Source: Bryum argenteum
Lineage: Eukaryota; Streptophyta; Bryopsida; Bryales; Bryaceae
Assembly: GCA_037043015.1 (NCBI GenBank)
Contig: CM073323.1
Coordinates: 12,459,758 to 12,523,757, forward strand
Reading direction: 5' to 3'
Length of the DNA: 64,000 bases
Positions 34,151-46,437 of this stretch are shown here, piece by piece (position 1 is the first letter of the stretch; every line of letters begins with the position of its first letter). Made by a program: the position numbers and the translations under genes. The notes under the pieces were generated by a model. That model had not been told where the DNA came from and did no database searches. It worked only from the letters and a program-made list of their open reading frames with translations.

Positions 34151-34264
34151 AAATTAGCAGTTTCTCAATTCATTCGGCACATGATACAGCAATAGATGGT
34201 TCATGTAGAAAATTTACTCTGACATTACTGTCTTCTTCTTTTCAGATGCAAGCTTCATAAGGTA

Positions 34265-34479
34265 GGAGTGGCTAAAACCGTACACCCCCAAAAACCGCAC
34301 AGTAGGGTTCAAATATTCATAGGAAATTATAGGATTACTCAAAAAATGTCTTTTTTTTTGGATGAATTTGCACTAGCTTTGCAGACTATCGAAAAATAAT
34401 TAAAATTTTACACCACTATTCCAAGTATGCAAAGCTGAAATTCGGACGGTTTTTGGGGCTGGACGGTTTTAGCCACTCC
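34265..34479. mobile_element. MITE with TA duplication, 215 bp
   Basis: Ends GGAGTGGCTAAAACCGT and the inverse ACGGTTTTAGCCACTCC, continuing into CCCCAAAAACCG / CGGTTTTTGGGG. TA flanks at 34263-34264 and 34480-34481. Non-coding; it lies among remnants of the small-protein family. Confidence 0.8.
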
Positions 34480-35038
34480 TATCTTATCTTGGAATGACTT
34501 GGATTCACAATGTTCTACTTTTCAATTGCTTCTTTCTTGGATTCACAAGATTTTGTCTGTGTGCGTAGAAATTAACTTTTCATGAGCATATTGTAGGGTT
34601 GAAATGTGCTTTTCAGAATTGGAATTTTACAAAACATGTATTTGGACATGGACAAGACGTGTATTTTGACGGGACTGCAATTGATCAATGAGACGAGGGC
34701 GAGCCAATTGATCACCCACTACATATGTCATGTGGTACTGCAATTGCATTATCAACTTCTAATCACATAACTTCTATGAATGAAATAGAGATTACAACAA
34801 GTGGTGTGTTTCTAGAGTGCCCCCGTTTAGAATTGAGAATAAGAAAGATTATACTAAACGAGTCGGAAATTTTTTGCAATGGGAATTAATTTTCAAACTT
34901 TTTATACATTAGTTTTTGAAATTACTCTCAACCAAATATGATAATTTGACTTAGATTAAAAATTTATTTGAAGCAAAGTTGAATTGAAAGTAGAGTCAAA
35001 CTACTATTAGACATAAAACTATACTTGATTAGCTTTAA

Positions 35039-35272
35039 CCCTTAAACGTCAGACCCAGCCCGAGGGGTTGGGTTTTTTTTTTAGAGAATCTTGCTCATAA
35101 CTTACACTCCATTATACCAAATGGAAATTTTAAAATTCCAAACTGAGCACCTTAAAGAGATCTATACTTTCTTAGGATAGAGCTCACGCAAATTAAAAAT
35201 AGAATAATGCTAAAAGTGGAGTTTTAAAAGAGATTTGGGTGTGGTATCAGGACAGCATATGACGTTTAAGGG
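35039..35272. mobile_element. TTAA-flanked piggyBac-like MITE, copy 9 (234 bp)
   Basis: TTAA at 35035-35038 and 35273-35276, ends CCCTTAAACGTC and GACGTTTAAGGG. The interior differs from the other groups, so it is a separate subfamily sharing only the ends and a CAGCCCGAGGGGTTG hairpin. Confidence 0.8.
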
Positions 35273-35276
35273 TTAA

Positions 35277-37085
35277 TATTTAGTTACAATGTTTCACATA
35301 GAATAGATAATGAACAAAAACAACTAGAAGAACAAAAAATTTACATAAATCTTCTCATGTTTCACATGTATAGGAAGTTGAAACTAGAATATTATTATAA
35401 TTAGGAATGTGCTTTAGATTTGCATAGGTATTGTTGAGCTTCATGTGAAAGTCTTAGAGGCTTATATATATATATATAAAAGAAAAGTTACAAATGAAGA
35501 AGGGATTTAAGTAATAAGAAATATATGCATTCAAGAATAATCCTAACAAGTACTTATCTATTCGAACATTAATTTTGTTGAGTTGGTGGATCCTTGTAAG
35601 AGATGGCAATAATGGAGAGAAGAAGCAGGTGTTGAGGTTGTTGAAGAAGTAAACAATGAGCAATTTCAAGTCAGGCAACTTGTGAGTTCATACATGTTAC
35701 ATAAATTCATTACATGACTTGTCAACTCACCTCACCTCATAATCATATTACTCACCATCTTTTTCAAGATTATAATGAGCTAAAAAAAAAAAGTTAAGGA
35801 GAAAATAACTTTACTTTGAGAATGAGTTAAATAAGTTAAATGATGAAGAACCAATTATTAAAGTGAGTGTAAGGTTTAATATTATAAATTGGTAAATAAA
35901 GTAAGCAAGTCCCTCAAAAGGTAGATTTTAGAAAGAAAAACTTTTAACTCATTAATATATCTTTATAATATAAAATGATAACAAGAGGAATATAAAAAGT
36001 TAGTGTATAAACTCTAAAATTTACAAGTGAGTCAACCTTAAATATGAATAGAAAAAGATAAATATGCTTTTAAAAACCTCCAAGAGAATTTTATTTTGCA
36101 CTAGGGTCAAAACTTACAATACAATAAATGTATGATTATAAAATCATATAAACTTTTTCTATCATTTGATATGATAGTGTCAATATAAGAATATTGAGAT
36201 TTCTCTCAAAATTTACTACATCTCATAATTTTGTGGACGGGACATTCTTGGAATAAAATATATATTGAGAAATCATTTTTGGGTAAAGAAATTTTAATAC
36301 AAGGTGACCATATGAACAATAAGTCACTTAAAAATATATATATGAACAAATACAAAATTATATTATTCACATTGTTGTTAAATTCAAGTAAACATTTGTT
36401 TCTTTATTTGCAACTACAAGAGATTCTTGGGGTCAGCCACTTTGATTCAAGCATGCAAGGCGTTGTTAAAAGTGGGGTTTTTTTGTAAGGGAGCATGCAC
36501 TAATCTCATTCCAGATTTACTTGTCGATTAAAAAATAAGAAATTCAAAGTATTTGTGATCCAAAAAAACTAGGACATTGCAAATCAAGTTAATTTGAATA
36601 GAAGCGTGTAAGAGAGAAACTCATGGAAGAATCAAGTTCTTCAAAGTCCTAGGAAAATTACATAAACTAAAAAAATAGGTTTGGGAGCCTTTGAGCCTTT
36701 CTATCTCAAGGACCATGGTGAGATGACGGTGTGGTTGGTGCACTTAAAAACTTCATACTAGCATCAATGTGTCATGCATTACATGAATGACACACATACA
36801 AGGAAAATGTGAGCAAGAGAGACTATTCCATTATTCATGAAAGTAAAGTAGAACAGGCTTCATACATAATGTACTTGATAGATACTCAGTCACTCTGCAA
36901 CTATTCTGCTCACTGATTCTTAACTGATCTCGCTTCAGTGTCGCTGGGAGAGATAATCACACACAGGACATGAATGAAGCTATATACTCTGCATTGAGGA
37001 ATAAGCAAGAAAGAGGTTCTTGCTGTGATGTCATCCTCATACCGTATACTCAGTCGTATTCTGTACCTACAACAAAAAGCTTTCA
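35277..37085. other. AT-rich unassigned DNA
   Basis: Very AT-rich, with a short (TA)n near 35464-35478. Short open frames appear random. No element ends seen. Confidence 0.4.
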
Positions 37086-37089
37086 CAAA

Positions 37090-37165
37090 GGCATGATGAA
37101 TTTATCCGCTTTTGTGTCCTTTGAAGACATGATGAATTTATCCACTTTTGTGTCCTTTAGACCGT
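37090..37165. repeat. 36-bp direct duplication
   Basis: CATGATGAATTTATCCGCTT plus TTGTGTCCTTTGAAGA occurs twice in tandem with two changes. Confidence 0.75.
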
Positions 37166-37169
37166 CGAA

Positions 37170-38615
37170 AAGGAGTGATGTCAAATTTTAAAGTAAATTT
37201 GGAGGAAAAAAGTAAAAATGGCTTTCAAGTAAACAAGGTCAAGAACACGAATGAAAACATGATAAGGACAAAATAATACATTAACAAGAGCAGAGCTTGA
37301 AATGGTTGGAGAGCAGGTAGTTTTAAGGAGAGCATGCAGAATCTGCAGTTAGCAAGTTATTAAATCTCCAAGTACCTAAGTGGGTGTAGCAGCATTGCAA
37401 GAGGATGCTAATATATATACCTAAAGTAAGCATATGGTGTGTATTGGGGTGAAGAAGGTGTTAATAGAAAGCAACCATTGGGAATTGGGGATTTAGTTTG
37501 TTTATTGTGATATCTAAATGATTATTTCAACAAGATTCTAGAGATGCCAATAATGAGCTGATACGAGGTGGAGCAACAATATGAGAGCCACACGCGTCTT
37601 TATAATATTCACAACACTCGGAGCCTTGTAAAAATTATTAGGAAATAAAAGTATGGAATTGCAAGCTTTTAAGCATTATTATATGGCAAGTTGGCGACTT
37701 AGGGACTATTCGATTTGTGATTGGAGTATACTAAAGGTTTTTAAACTCCTTGAGAAAAACAATGTAGACTCATTTGATTTTGTTGCATTTACAACTTGGA
37801 AAAGGAGAGATATCAAGTTTCGAAAACAAATTTAAACAAAATAATGAAGTAGGTCCAAATGGCTAGAATTGAAACGAGGATGGAAGTCGAGGTCAAGGGC
37901 GAGGACAAGGATAGGGACAATTTCTCGAGGGGGATGTGGGCATAGCAACTCCACTTGGCATTCTAATAAAGGTAAGTAAATCTAAAAAATGTTAGAGTGA
38001 GTTGATTTAGCATATGCTAACTTGCATCAATAAATATCATACTCTAGGGCCAATTTGAAGGAAACTAATTTAAATTCTTTGTTGTTTGGTTTTAAACAAA
38101 AGACATTTCTTGTTCTTAAAAAAGTAAATTTGGTACTTAAATCATCTAAGAAATGACAAAAAATTACATTCATCAAATTCAAAATCTCATAAACAAATCA
38201 ACTAGTTGCCAATCATGCCTAGGGGTGAGTCTATGTTAAGTCCACGGCCATTAGAGTGTGAGGGCCAATCCATTCCATGTGGCATGCAAATCAGCCTTTA
38301 AGCACATGAATAGAACAGTAATTTAAGTGCAATTATTTTCCTAACATGGCCTATGAGGGAAAAAACAAAAACAAATAAATAATAAAATAAAATAACACCA
38401 CTTGGGAGCTCCATTTTACTACACTTGTGGTCATTTGAAGAGCTTATAAATGCTACTTGAAAACAAATATAGTGCAGTACAAGAATATTTTAATATGATT
38501 AGCCCCCTCTTGGTGTAGACCCAATAAGGCTGGCCTTAACTTCTGAATCCATGAGGGAGCTCTATTAAATGGCCATTTGTGTGATAAATGAAGCAAAAAA
38601 GAAGGAGAATCCAGC
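37170..38615. other. Unassigned DNA
   Basis: Nothing recognised, apart from a purine-rich GAGGACAAGG-type stretch near 37880-37920. Confidence 0.35.
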
Positions 38616-38619
38616 TTCA

Positions 38620-39168
38620 GTAGTCGGAAAATTTGTGATTCCACTGCCGAGGCTCTCAAGAAGACCTCCATACCAGCCGAGGCTTCGATTCTACCCAATA
38701 TAAGCGTTCACAATCTGTAAAATTCTGATACCACAGATAGCTTTTAGAGTTTCATAGCGAGTGCGATAGAATTTCTAGCTACAGAGCTTGTTAGAAGCGC
38801 TCGGCCGCATAGTGATCGATCGATGTATGCGATGCGTCCTACTGGGTTCTAGTCACAGGATCACTGCTTCACGCACCAGCCCTTGGACGTCATTGCCACT
38901 GTCTCTGCAACGCCTCAGGTACATTCTTTTCAGATTCAATTCATGCAAGGTAAATCATTGCTTTTCCATCGGAACTTCATACATGCATTCATGTCGGTAG
39001 ATTCTTGATACAGAGACCAATGGTCTGCAATGTCGGCAGTCGTTTCGTACGCAGAGAGGACCATGTAGCGACGGTAGCTTTTTTGTAGAGATCCCCATGT
39101 CGGCAGATTCTTGATTCTTGAGAGAACTAGCTAGTGATTTGGAGAACAATCGACGTCGATGTTATCAG
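38620..39168 (+). promoter_or_regulatory. Upstream region shared by family A copies
   Basis: 38620-38960 is similar to 33060-33370 (TTCTGATACCAC, CATAGC.AGTGCG, GATCACTGC.TCACG.ACCAGCC, CTGCAA..CTCA then GTA). GCAACGCCTCAG|GTACATTC looks like a 5' UTR splice donor, and GATGTTATCAG directly before the ATG looks like the acceptor. A similar leader with the same ATCAG acceptor precedes copy 4. Confidence 0.5.
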
Positions 39169-39561
39169 ATGGCGGGATCGGCACCGCCCTCGTACATCTA
39201 TCCCCATTCCAATCCTGAGCGGGTAGCGGAGCTCCGGCGCAAGTTCGGTTCCACCATCTCCAAGTACAACCCGACGAATGGTGGCGGCGTTGAAAACCTC
39301 AGTCAAAAGCGCGCTTCAGCACCACCGCCGATTGATCATGTGTCTGTTTCTAGACTGAGGAGAGAACTCTCCGCCCGGGAATTGGCTCGTCGCGACATTG
39401 CTGCTATCGGCAAGACGGTGGAGATCTCAGATGGAAGTGGGGACTTCGGCAGGCTTATGGCGGCCGAATTTGGCAAAAGCTATGATGAGCGAGTGTGGCG
39501 ATTTGCCAAGGATGTGTTTGTGGAGAGCACGGGATTGCGGTTGATTGAAGAGGACGACTGA
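39169..39561 (+). CDS. Small paralogous protein, family A copy 3 (unknown function)
   Basis: 130 aa, the best-preserved member. The ATG at 39169 directly follows a likely splice acceptor (TTATCAG). Order: MAGSAPPSYIYPHSNPER; basic RRKFGSTISKYNP (residues 24-36); QKRASAPPP linker; SARELARRDIAAIGKTVE (about 75-92); GDFGRLMAAEFGKSYDERVW; RFAKDVFVESTGLRLIEEDD at the end. No signal peptide or membrane segment; mixed charge with an acidic tail. Function unknown; I recognise no named domain. Conservation of frame across paralogues argues that it is, or recently was, a real protein. Confidence 0.65.
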   Translation: MAGSAPPSYIYPHSNPERVAELRRKFGSTISKYNPTNGGGVENLSQKRASAPPPIDHVSVSRLRRELSARELARRDIAAIGKTVEISDGSGDFGRLMAAEFGKSYDERVWRFAKDVFVESTGLRLIEEDD

Positions 39562-39891
39562 CAGAGTAGCAGATACTTCATACATTTGACATGTGAATGT
39601 TGCAATTCTTGAATCTTACACGGAAAAACTTTTGATCACATTATCTTTTCATTTTCAACTGTACGTACATATCGATCTGAACTCTAATTGAATTCCTCAC
39701 TTTTCAAATGTTTATTCACTTGGATTTATTGGATGTTGGTTCCTCGAGACAGAGTTTAACTTGACAAAACTCTTTGAATAGATTAAGGATTAAGGAAGAC
39801 TACAATCAGACATAGACAAAACAATTGTAAAGGAACTGTAAGTTTATATGTTTTTAACTCTAATAAGATTGACTGATGATCAATGGATAGA

Positions 39892-39896
<5 letters not shown>

Positions 39897-39923
<27 letters not shown>
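39897..39923. repeat. (TA)n microsatellite
   Basis: About 13 TA units. Confidence 0.95.
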
Positions 39924-39927
<4 letters not shown>

Positions 39928-39944
39928 TACATAATAAGAATGAG

Positions 39945-40661
39945 TGATGAACAATGGATAGAATAGTTGTAAGAGTATTTAGTATCTTATTATTTAGTTT
40001 TGATTTGCTTTTAGGTTACTTCATTTCATCTTTTGAAGCTTCAAGTCTTGAAAGGAATATAAAAAGTGATTGCATTTTGAAAATGTTTTTTCCAATTATC
40101 TTATCTTCTAATTTCTACATGAAATGCCTTAGTGCTAGTATTAGTGCTAGTATGACGATTATTTTAACTTCATCATCTTAACTTTTGGTAAATCCCTGTC
40201 CGGCCAAGTTGAAAGAAAAGCAAAGTATACAAAAGTATTATCTTAAATTCTAATTTCCGCATGAAATGCCATAGTGCTAGTATGATTATAGTGTTAAGTA
40301 GTTATAGTTGTGAACGTTCCTTGGTGTGATTATAATGTTGTGTAGTTATAGCTCTTAACATTGCTTGGTAACTACATTGATGAGTATATCTAGTGTCTTA
40401 CCACAAATAATGTAAAATATATTGTTGAAGGTTATTGGAAAAGCACAATTAATGTCAAGGTCTATTGTAATAAATTCATATAAAATATTTGGGAGAGCAA
40501 AATAACCCATACCACTTGGTAAATATAAGTTACAAACAGCGTCCCATTTAATTTCATTTCCCTACCTTTGACTATGTACAAAGTATGGAGTCCAAGTTGG
40601 AAATCTATATGGATCAATCAAACCATTGCAAACAACATATTGCAAATGTATAAAAAAAGCA
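39945..40661 (-). repeat. Flank of the family B repeat, copy 1
   Basis: Matches the inverse of 52860-53410: both contain CCATACCACTTGGTAAATA, GGAAATCTATATGG and ACTACATTGATGAGTA. This shows the repeat unit extends well beyond the coding relic. Confidence 0.7.
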
Positions 40662-41069
40662 TCACTCATTTATCTCTTTAGTTAGTATAAGGCCCCTACT
40701 ATCAAGAAATATATCCTTGGCAAATTTCCACATACGCTCATCATAAGTTGTTAAAAAAAAAGTGACACCCATAAGCTTGTAAAAGTCCCCGCTCCCGTAT
40801 GCTATCTTTATTGTCTTCCGCATTTAAGCAATAGCATATGGAGCTAGATATCTCCATTGTCTTCCGCATTTGAGGAATGGCATGAGAAGCTATATCTCAC
40901 CTTGATGTTCTCTTTTGTTTTCGAACATGCGCAATAGCAATAAGATGTCGAGCAAGAGCTAAATTGTGCTTCTAAAGAGGTTCTTTACCGCTTCTTGAAC
41001 ATGAAGATAATTGAGTGCAGAAGTTTTTGCAAAACCCTTTCCATCACCACTTGGTACCAATCCCTCCAT
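40662..41069 (-). pseudogene. Family B relic of the small-protein family, copy 1
   Basis: The minus strand opens ATGGAGGGATTGGTACCAAG at 41069, followed by broken reading frames that retain traces of the ALARHLIAIAHV and AYGCHFF-type blocks and end at TGA near 40662. It has several stops and frameshifts and a local duplication of ATTGTCTTCCGCATTT. It is aligned to the relic at 61786-62130. Confidence 0.55.
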
Positions 41070-41268
41070 CTAACAAACAACAAGAATCATTGTTTCATAC
41101 ATTATCGGTTTTTATTATGGGTTTCTACTATTGTATGTCTCTTATATAATAATTCCTAAGAGAGAAATTCACAAGACGAGAAGAAGTAGGAAACAAGCAC
41201 GTACAAAGATACAAGCAGATACAAAGATACGAAAAAGGAAGCAAGAGAAAGGAAACTACAATCTTGCA

Positions 41269-41650
41269 AATAAGTAGAAAAGATGGAATGATGCAAGCAT
41301 GCACAAAGATATAGGAAAGGGAGCAAAAGAAAAGGAGCTATAATCTTTCAAAAACAAGTGAAAAAGATGGATGCCATACAATTACAATATTTGTTCTGCC
41401 TACCTTACGGATGGATGCAAGCATACACAAAGATATAGGAAAGGGAGCAAAAGAAAAGGAGCTATAATCTTTCAAAAACAAGTGAAAAAGATGGATGCCA
41501 TACAATTACAATATTTGTTCTGCCTACCTTACGGATGAATGCAAGCATACACAAAGATATAGGAAAGGGAGCAAAAGAAAAGGAGCTATAATCTTTCAAA
41601 AACAAGTGAAAAAGATGGATGCCATACAATTGCAATATTTGTTCCGCCTA
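41269..41650. repeat. 124-bp tandem repeat, about 3 copies
   Basis: The block from AAAGGAGCTATAATCTTTCA through ATGCCATACAATTACAATAT to CAAGCATACACAAAGATA recurs with start points 124 bp apart (GGAGCTA at 41334, 41458, 41582). The copies are almost identical. Confidence 0.9.
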
Positions 41651-41723
41651 CCATACGGCTTGTGTCCGCCCTTATTTGATCAAGATATGCGCCTTCTCTT
41701 TGCCCCAAATCGACCAAGATAAG

Positions 41724-42205
41724 TGCAGCCTTCTTTCTACCCCAATTCAACGAAGATATGCGCCTCCTTCTTTCCACCCCAATTCAACGAAGATATGCGC
41801 CGCCTTCTTTCCACCCCAATTCAACCAAGATATGCGCCGCCTTCTTTCTGCCCAAATTCCACCAAGATATGTACTGCCTTCTTTCCACCCCAATTCCACC
41901 AAGATATGTACTGCCTTCTTTCCACCCCAATTCCACCAAGATATGTACTTCCTTCTTTCCACCCCAATTCCACCAAGGTATGTATTGCCTTCTTTCCGCC
42001 CCAATTCCACCAAGATATGCGCCGCATTCTTTCCGCCCCAATTCGACCGAAGATATGCGCCGCCTTCTTTCCGCCCCAACTCGACAAAGATATGAGCTCC
42101 CTTCTTCCGACCCAATCGGATGAAGATATGCATTGCCTTCTTTCCGCACCAATTTGACCAGGATATGCACCGCCATTTTTCCGCCCCAATTCGACCAAGA
42201 CAAGG
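41724..42205. repeat. 37-bp minisatellite, about 13 units
   Basis: The unit AAGATATGCGCCGCCTTCTT plus TCCACCCCAATTCAACC is 37 bp, so the reading frame rotates each unit and repeats every 111 bp. Stops are absent from several frames on both strands, which gives long repetitive open frames (peptide period 37) that I do not regard as genes. Confidence 0.9.
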
Positions 42206-42721
42206 TGAAAGTATCATTGTCAATGGCTTCTTCTTGAATTTCCCACTAGTTTAGAAATAATGTTATATCAATGCATATTTTAGAAAGTGACACTTTGAAA
42301 AAAAGCAAAGAAGGTAAGGTCAAAGTAGAGAGATCACATGTTTGTTTGTAGTCGTCAATCATTCACTTTGTAAGACTACATGCAAAGATAACGAATTGTC
42401 ATTTAAACAAGATTGAAATATACTTTGTAACCAAACTAACACTAATCAAGAAGTTACACATTGGGGGCTCCTTACATGGCTTTGTAAACAAGTTACAAAC
42501 ATAAGAAGAAAATATGATATAAGGGAATTTCTGAAGAATTTGAAGATACTCAAATTCCCCAAAGTAAGTAATTTATAATCTAGTTGGAAACATTGCTTAT
42601 TTTCTTGAGAACCTTGCTCAAGCAAGTTCCAAAACGCTGCTAAACTTTAGCAACGTTAACATAAAAGCAACGTTTGAGCAAAATTTACACAATAGCCACT
42701 TTTGTAACGTTCCAAACCCAA

Positions 42722-43139
42722 CCTCAATTCCGTTAAAATGGCGTTATTCCGCTAAAATGGCTCTTTTTGGGGTGCTTAAAATGAAAAAAATGATGTTGGT
42801 TTTTGTCGAGTTTTGACATGATAGGGTAAATATTTTTGAATGACCGTTCAAAAACAACAATGTTTCTGAACGGTCTTTCAGAAATATTGCCCTTTCGCTG
42901 TGTACAAAGGTCAAAAACCATTTTAAAAGTGTGATATTATGGAAATTCTGGTGATATTACAGAAATTTTGGTGATATTACGGAGTAAATGTGTGATATTA
43001 CTAAACATGCCATTTTGTAGGCATAAATACTTCTATTTTAGTTCAAAAATATGCTTGTAAAATGGCACGTTTGCACAATATGGCACTTTAGCTCCGCTAA
43101 AATGGCACATGGAATAGTGCCATTCTAACGGAATTGAGG
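42722..43139. mobile_element. TTCCGTTAAAATGGC TIR family, copy 2 (418 bp)
   Basis: CCTCAATTCCGTTAAAATGG to CCATTCTAACGGAATTGAGG. Carries GTGATATTA repeats (42930-43000) and the GAAATATTGCCCTTT block common to the family. Confidence 0.8.
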
Positions 43140-43520
43140 ATACCCCCTCTTTTCTAGTAGTGTTTATGTAATCAAAGTTTCTTCTTTCACGGAAGTATAT
43201 GTTAGAATATGCATACAATATAATTTGGGTGGAAGCACATTAGGGGGGCACAATTGCCGACAAGTACTTTGTACTAAGAAGTACCAAAAGTCAATGCCCT
43301 TACAATGCCTAATTTTGTTGGGTACTTCAAGTACTAGAAATCTAAATAACGTAAACTGACATAGAATGTAAGCAGCACAAAGTGCTAAAAGTATGGGGTA
43401 TTGATGAGAATTTACAAGACTTCTATTTGCAATTGCGGACCAATAATAAAAGTCGGAATAACGGTAGCCACCTCCATCAAAACTTTGAACCCTAAATGAG
43501 CCAGATGTTGAATTGATCAT

Positions 43521-44432
43521 TTTGGATGTCAACCCAAAAATTTGAAAAGCCATATCATTTTCATCAAGACTCTGTTATAGATGAAATTTGTTGGGTTGGA
43601 TTCCAAATGAAGTCTTATTTCTTAAGTTGAAAGCCTTATTCCAATTCTAGATGTTAAATTCTATGGCTTGTGTTGGTTTCATTGGTTTCTATTGTTTTGA
43701 TACATGTGGCATGTTTTACTATTCCAATCCCTTATTTTAAATTCATAAATTTATTTTACACAAATGTAATCTTGGAATACTTTCCAACAAATTTCTAATT
43801 GGGATTTTCTTCATCCAAATACTTTTGGTATTAGATTTGCAATGATATTTCCACCATGAAAAAAGTGAAAAAAGTGATTATTTTTGAGGGGCTATAACTT
43901 CTTCATCAATTGTTAGATTCCAACTTTATTTTTTGGATTGCATTCTAAATAGAGTCTATTTTTTAGTGGTAGGAACCTTGACCCAATCAAAGGTGTTTTG
44001 ATGGTAAGGCATAGATTTGAGTGCAAGAAGTGTAGTTTTGGACTACTTTCCCTTTATGAAAAATTTGGCAGTTTTTCCCATTGCAAGGCTATTCTACGAG
44101 CCAAGAATTTTTTTTGATGATATTAGTTGGTGCTAGGATATAATCAGGATGGATGGAATCATGGAAACAACTATCTAGTTGGTGATATTTTGATTGGAAT
44201 TAATTTTTTGGTAGTATTTTTACTTCAAAATAAAAGTGGTGGAATTTTGTGGTATGTATTGCATACTTATACGGTATGATCTCACAATTAAAAATTATGG
44301 TCCACATTAAGTCTACAATCAGTCTACAACAAGTTTTTATAGTTGAGATCTATAAAACTTGCCTTCATTTTCATCTATAACACCTTCAATAGTGTGTTTT
44401 TGGACTTAAAATAGCTAGATGCATATAAGGGT
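43521..44432 (+). repeat. Diverged relative of the long TTAA element (copy 10)
   Basis: CATTTTGGATGT, AAAAGCCATATC, GAGGGGCTATAACTTCTTCAT, AGTGGTAGGAACCTTGA and TTTGGACTA follow the order seen in 12826-13792. The terminal TTAA/CCC ends are decayed, so it is an old copy. Confidence 0.6.
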
Positions 44433-45634
44433 TCATATTAGTACTAAGAGTGCAAGGAACGTACTAAATGTTGCATATTTTGCACTTCTTCAAAGTAGCC
44501 TTTTGTGCCAAAAAAGATAAGTTGGTAAACTCCCCCACATGTGGATTGTATAAAAATGGTGGAATGCACAAAATTTAGATAAAAAGAAAATCTAACGCCA
44601 TATTCGTTAAATTGGCCAATCCCTATTATTTTGGCCGCTTGAAATAGTGCATGTAGCACAAATGAAAACAATGCCATGTAGATACTTACATTAAAATCAA
44701 CATGCATTGAGAGGACTAAAATAAATTATTAATATATTTCTTAAAACTTTTTTGTTTCACTTTGCTCTATTTATTTGAATAGTGTGCGGCCAAATATAAA
44801 GGGGATTGGGCCAATTTAACGAATATGGGGTTATCTAATATTTGTCTGAATTACATTATGCAAAAGATTTTTTATTTTGAACTATAAAAATAGTTAGGAA
44901 AGATTGGAATATTGAGAAGTAATGATGCAAAATGTTCAGCATGTAAAGTGCTCTTTCTAACCATATCATTTATTTTCTACTTTGCAACTAAATTTTTACC
45001 AAATTTGAGTACTTTGTGACATTTCAAATTATCAATAATGTACGTTTCTCATAAACAAGAAGACAATGAAATTACTATGTATTTCTAATAATTTTGAAAA
45101 CAAAATTCAAGTCATTTACACACTTCATCACTCCATCTACCCGCATTTACAATAAAATTAGTACTTAAGAATGTAGATCTAGAGGGGTTCAAGAAGAGTC
45201 ATTGAACAAAAAAATTCAAAAAAGATTAAAGAGCGTGACATATATTTTGATGCATCCTAGTGTGCTTCCACCCTTTTCCATCTGTGAAAATAGAGTTCTA
45301 AGACAAATAATATATTTATAAAATAAAAGAATCAAATTTCACAAAGTGGAATCAAGTTATCAAGTTTTCTATAAAACAACTTCTGAAATTACTCTTAAGA
45401 TAACCGTCATGTTGATTTCAAATCATTTTGGAAGCCATAGAGGCAAACTTACACTATACTTATTAAGAACTTAAACCAAATGTTTTAAACCATTTTATTT
45501 ATTTTTAAATAAAACATCTGTAAAAGTCGTGATAGATCACAAAACTGTTATACAAGTCTTCTCACATTGCCTACGTATAATATTTCACATAAATTCTATT
45601 TGAAATATTTCTCACATTCCCTACGTATAGCATT
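44433..45634. other. AT-rich unassigned DNA
   Basis: A short pair CCATATTCGTTAAATTGGCC (44599) and its near-inverse TTGGGCCAATTTAACGAATA (44807) suggests a ~230-bp MITE at 44595-44830. The rest is unassigned. Confidence 0.4.
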
Positions 45635-45636
45635 TA

Positions 45637-45738
45637 CTCCCTCTGTTTCACTATAATTGTTCAATAGGTTCTCTCAAATTTACCTTGAGAGGTAGATTTG
45701 AGAAAACCTACTCTACAATTATAATGGGTCAAAGGGAA
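45637..45738. mobile_element. Stowaway-like MITE, 102 bp
   Basis: Starts CTCCCTCTGTTTCACTATAA and ends in the diverged inverse TTATAATGGGTCAAAGGGAA, with TA on each side (45635-45636, 45739-45740). Almost the whole length folds back. CTCCCTC is the Stowaway hallmark in plants. Confidence 0.8.
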
Positions 45739-45821
45739 TATATGGCTAGAAGAGTGAAAATCTAAGGACCACTTTATATTAGGGCCCATTTCTTGAGCCC
45801 GTTTCCAAACCCTAGGCATCA

Positions 45822-45971
45822 ACCAATGAGAATGCTTAGATTGCCCAAATGGGCCCTAAGAGGCTGTATATTAGGAGTCGACCCACTTCTCCCAAAACCA
45901 ATGAGAATGCTTAGATTGCCCAAATGGGCCCTAAGAGGCTGTATATTAGGAGTCGACCCACTTCTCCCGAA
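45822..45971. repeat. 75-bp tandem duplication
   Basis: ACCAATGAGAATGCTTAGAT and the next 55 bp occur twice (starts 45822 and 45897), nearly identical. It lies just upstream of family A copy 4. Confidence 0.9.
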
Positions 45972-46437
45972 ACTTATGTGGCGGGTGACATGGCGGCTTT
46001 TTGGAGGGAAAGTTTTGGGCCCAAGTCAAAGAATTATGTGTATTTGCCATTCTTTTCAGATACGATTCATTTTGTAAAGTGAATCAGGCAAGTGTTTGCT
46101 TTTCGATCGGAATTGATATGCATGCATGTTTGACATGCACATGGTCAGATTCTTGGTAACGAGGACCATGTCTGCATATGGTTTCCTTGTCTGTTTCTTT
46201 TTCTTTTCATTCTTCCTGATAGTTTTCTTTCATTGCAAAAGTATTGTACACGGCATCATCGGCAAAGCCAGGGTTAGCGTGTCGGCAAACCTTTCTGAGA
46301 GAACCGTGTCGGCAGACATGGCAGACTCTTGAAAGAGAGAGAGGAGCATGCCGGCAGATTTTCGATAGAGAGGATTGGTAACTTATGGAACAATCGAGGT
46401 CGATGCTATCAGATGAAAGAGATGTACAATTCTCCCC

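Noticed and set aside
41269..42205. CRISPR-like array
   Set aside because: Direct tandem repeats without unique spacers, in a eukaryotic context.
41619..42223. Long overlapping open frames on both strands
   Set aside because: They are the 37-bp minisatellite read in different phases; repetitive peptides, no family match, and frames rotate every unit.
45793..46077. 94-codon frame with a 25-residue repeat
   Set aside because: Explained by the 75-bp (3 x 25) tandem duplication in non-coding DNA upstream of family A copy 4.
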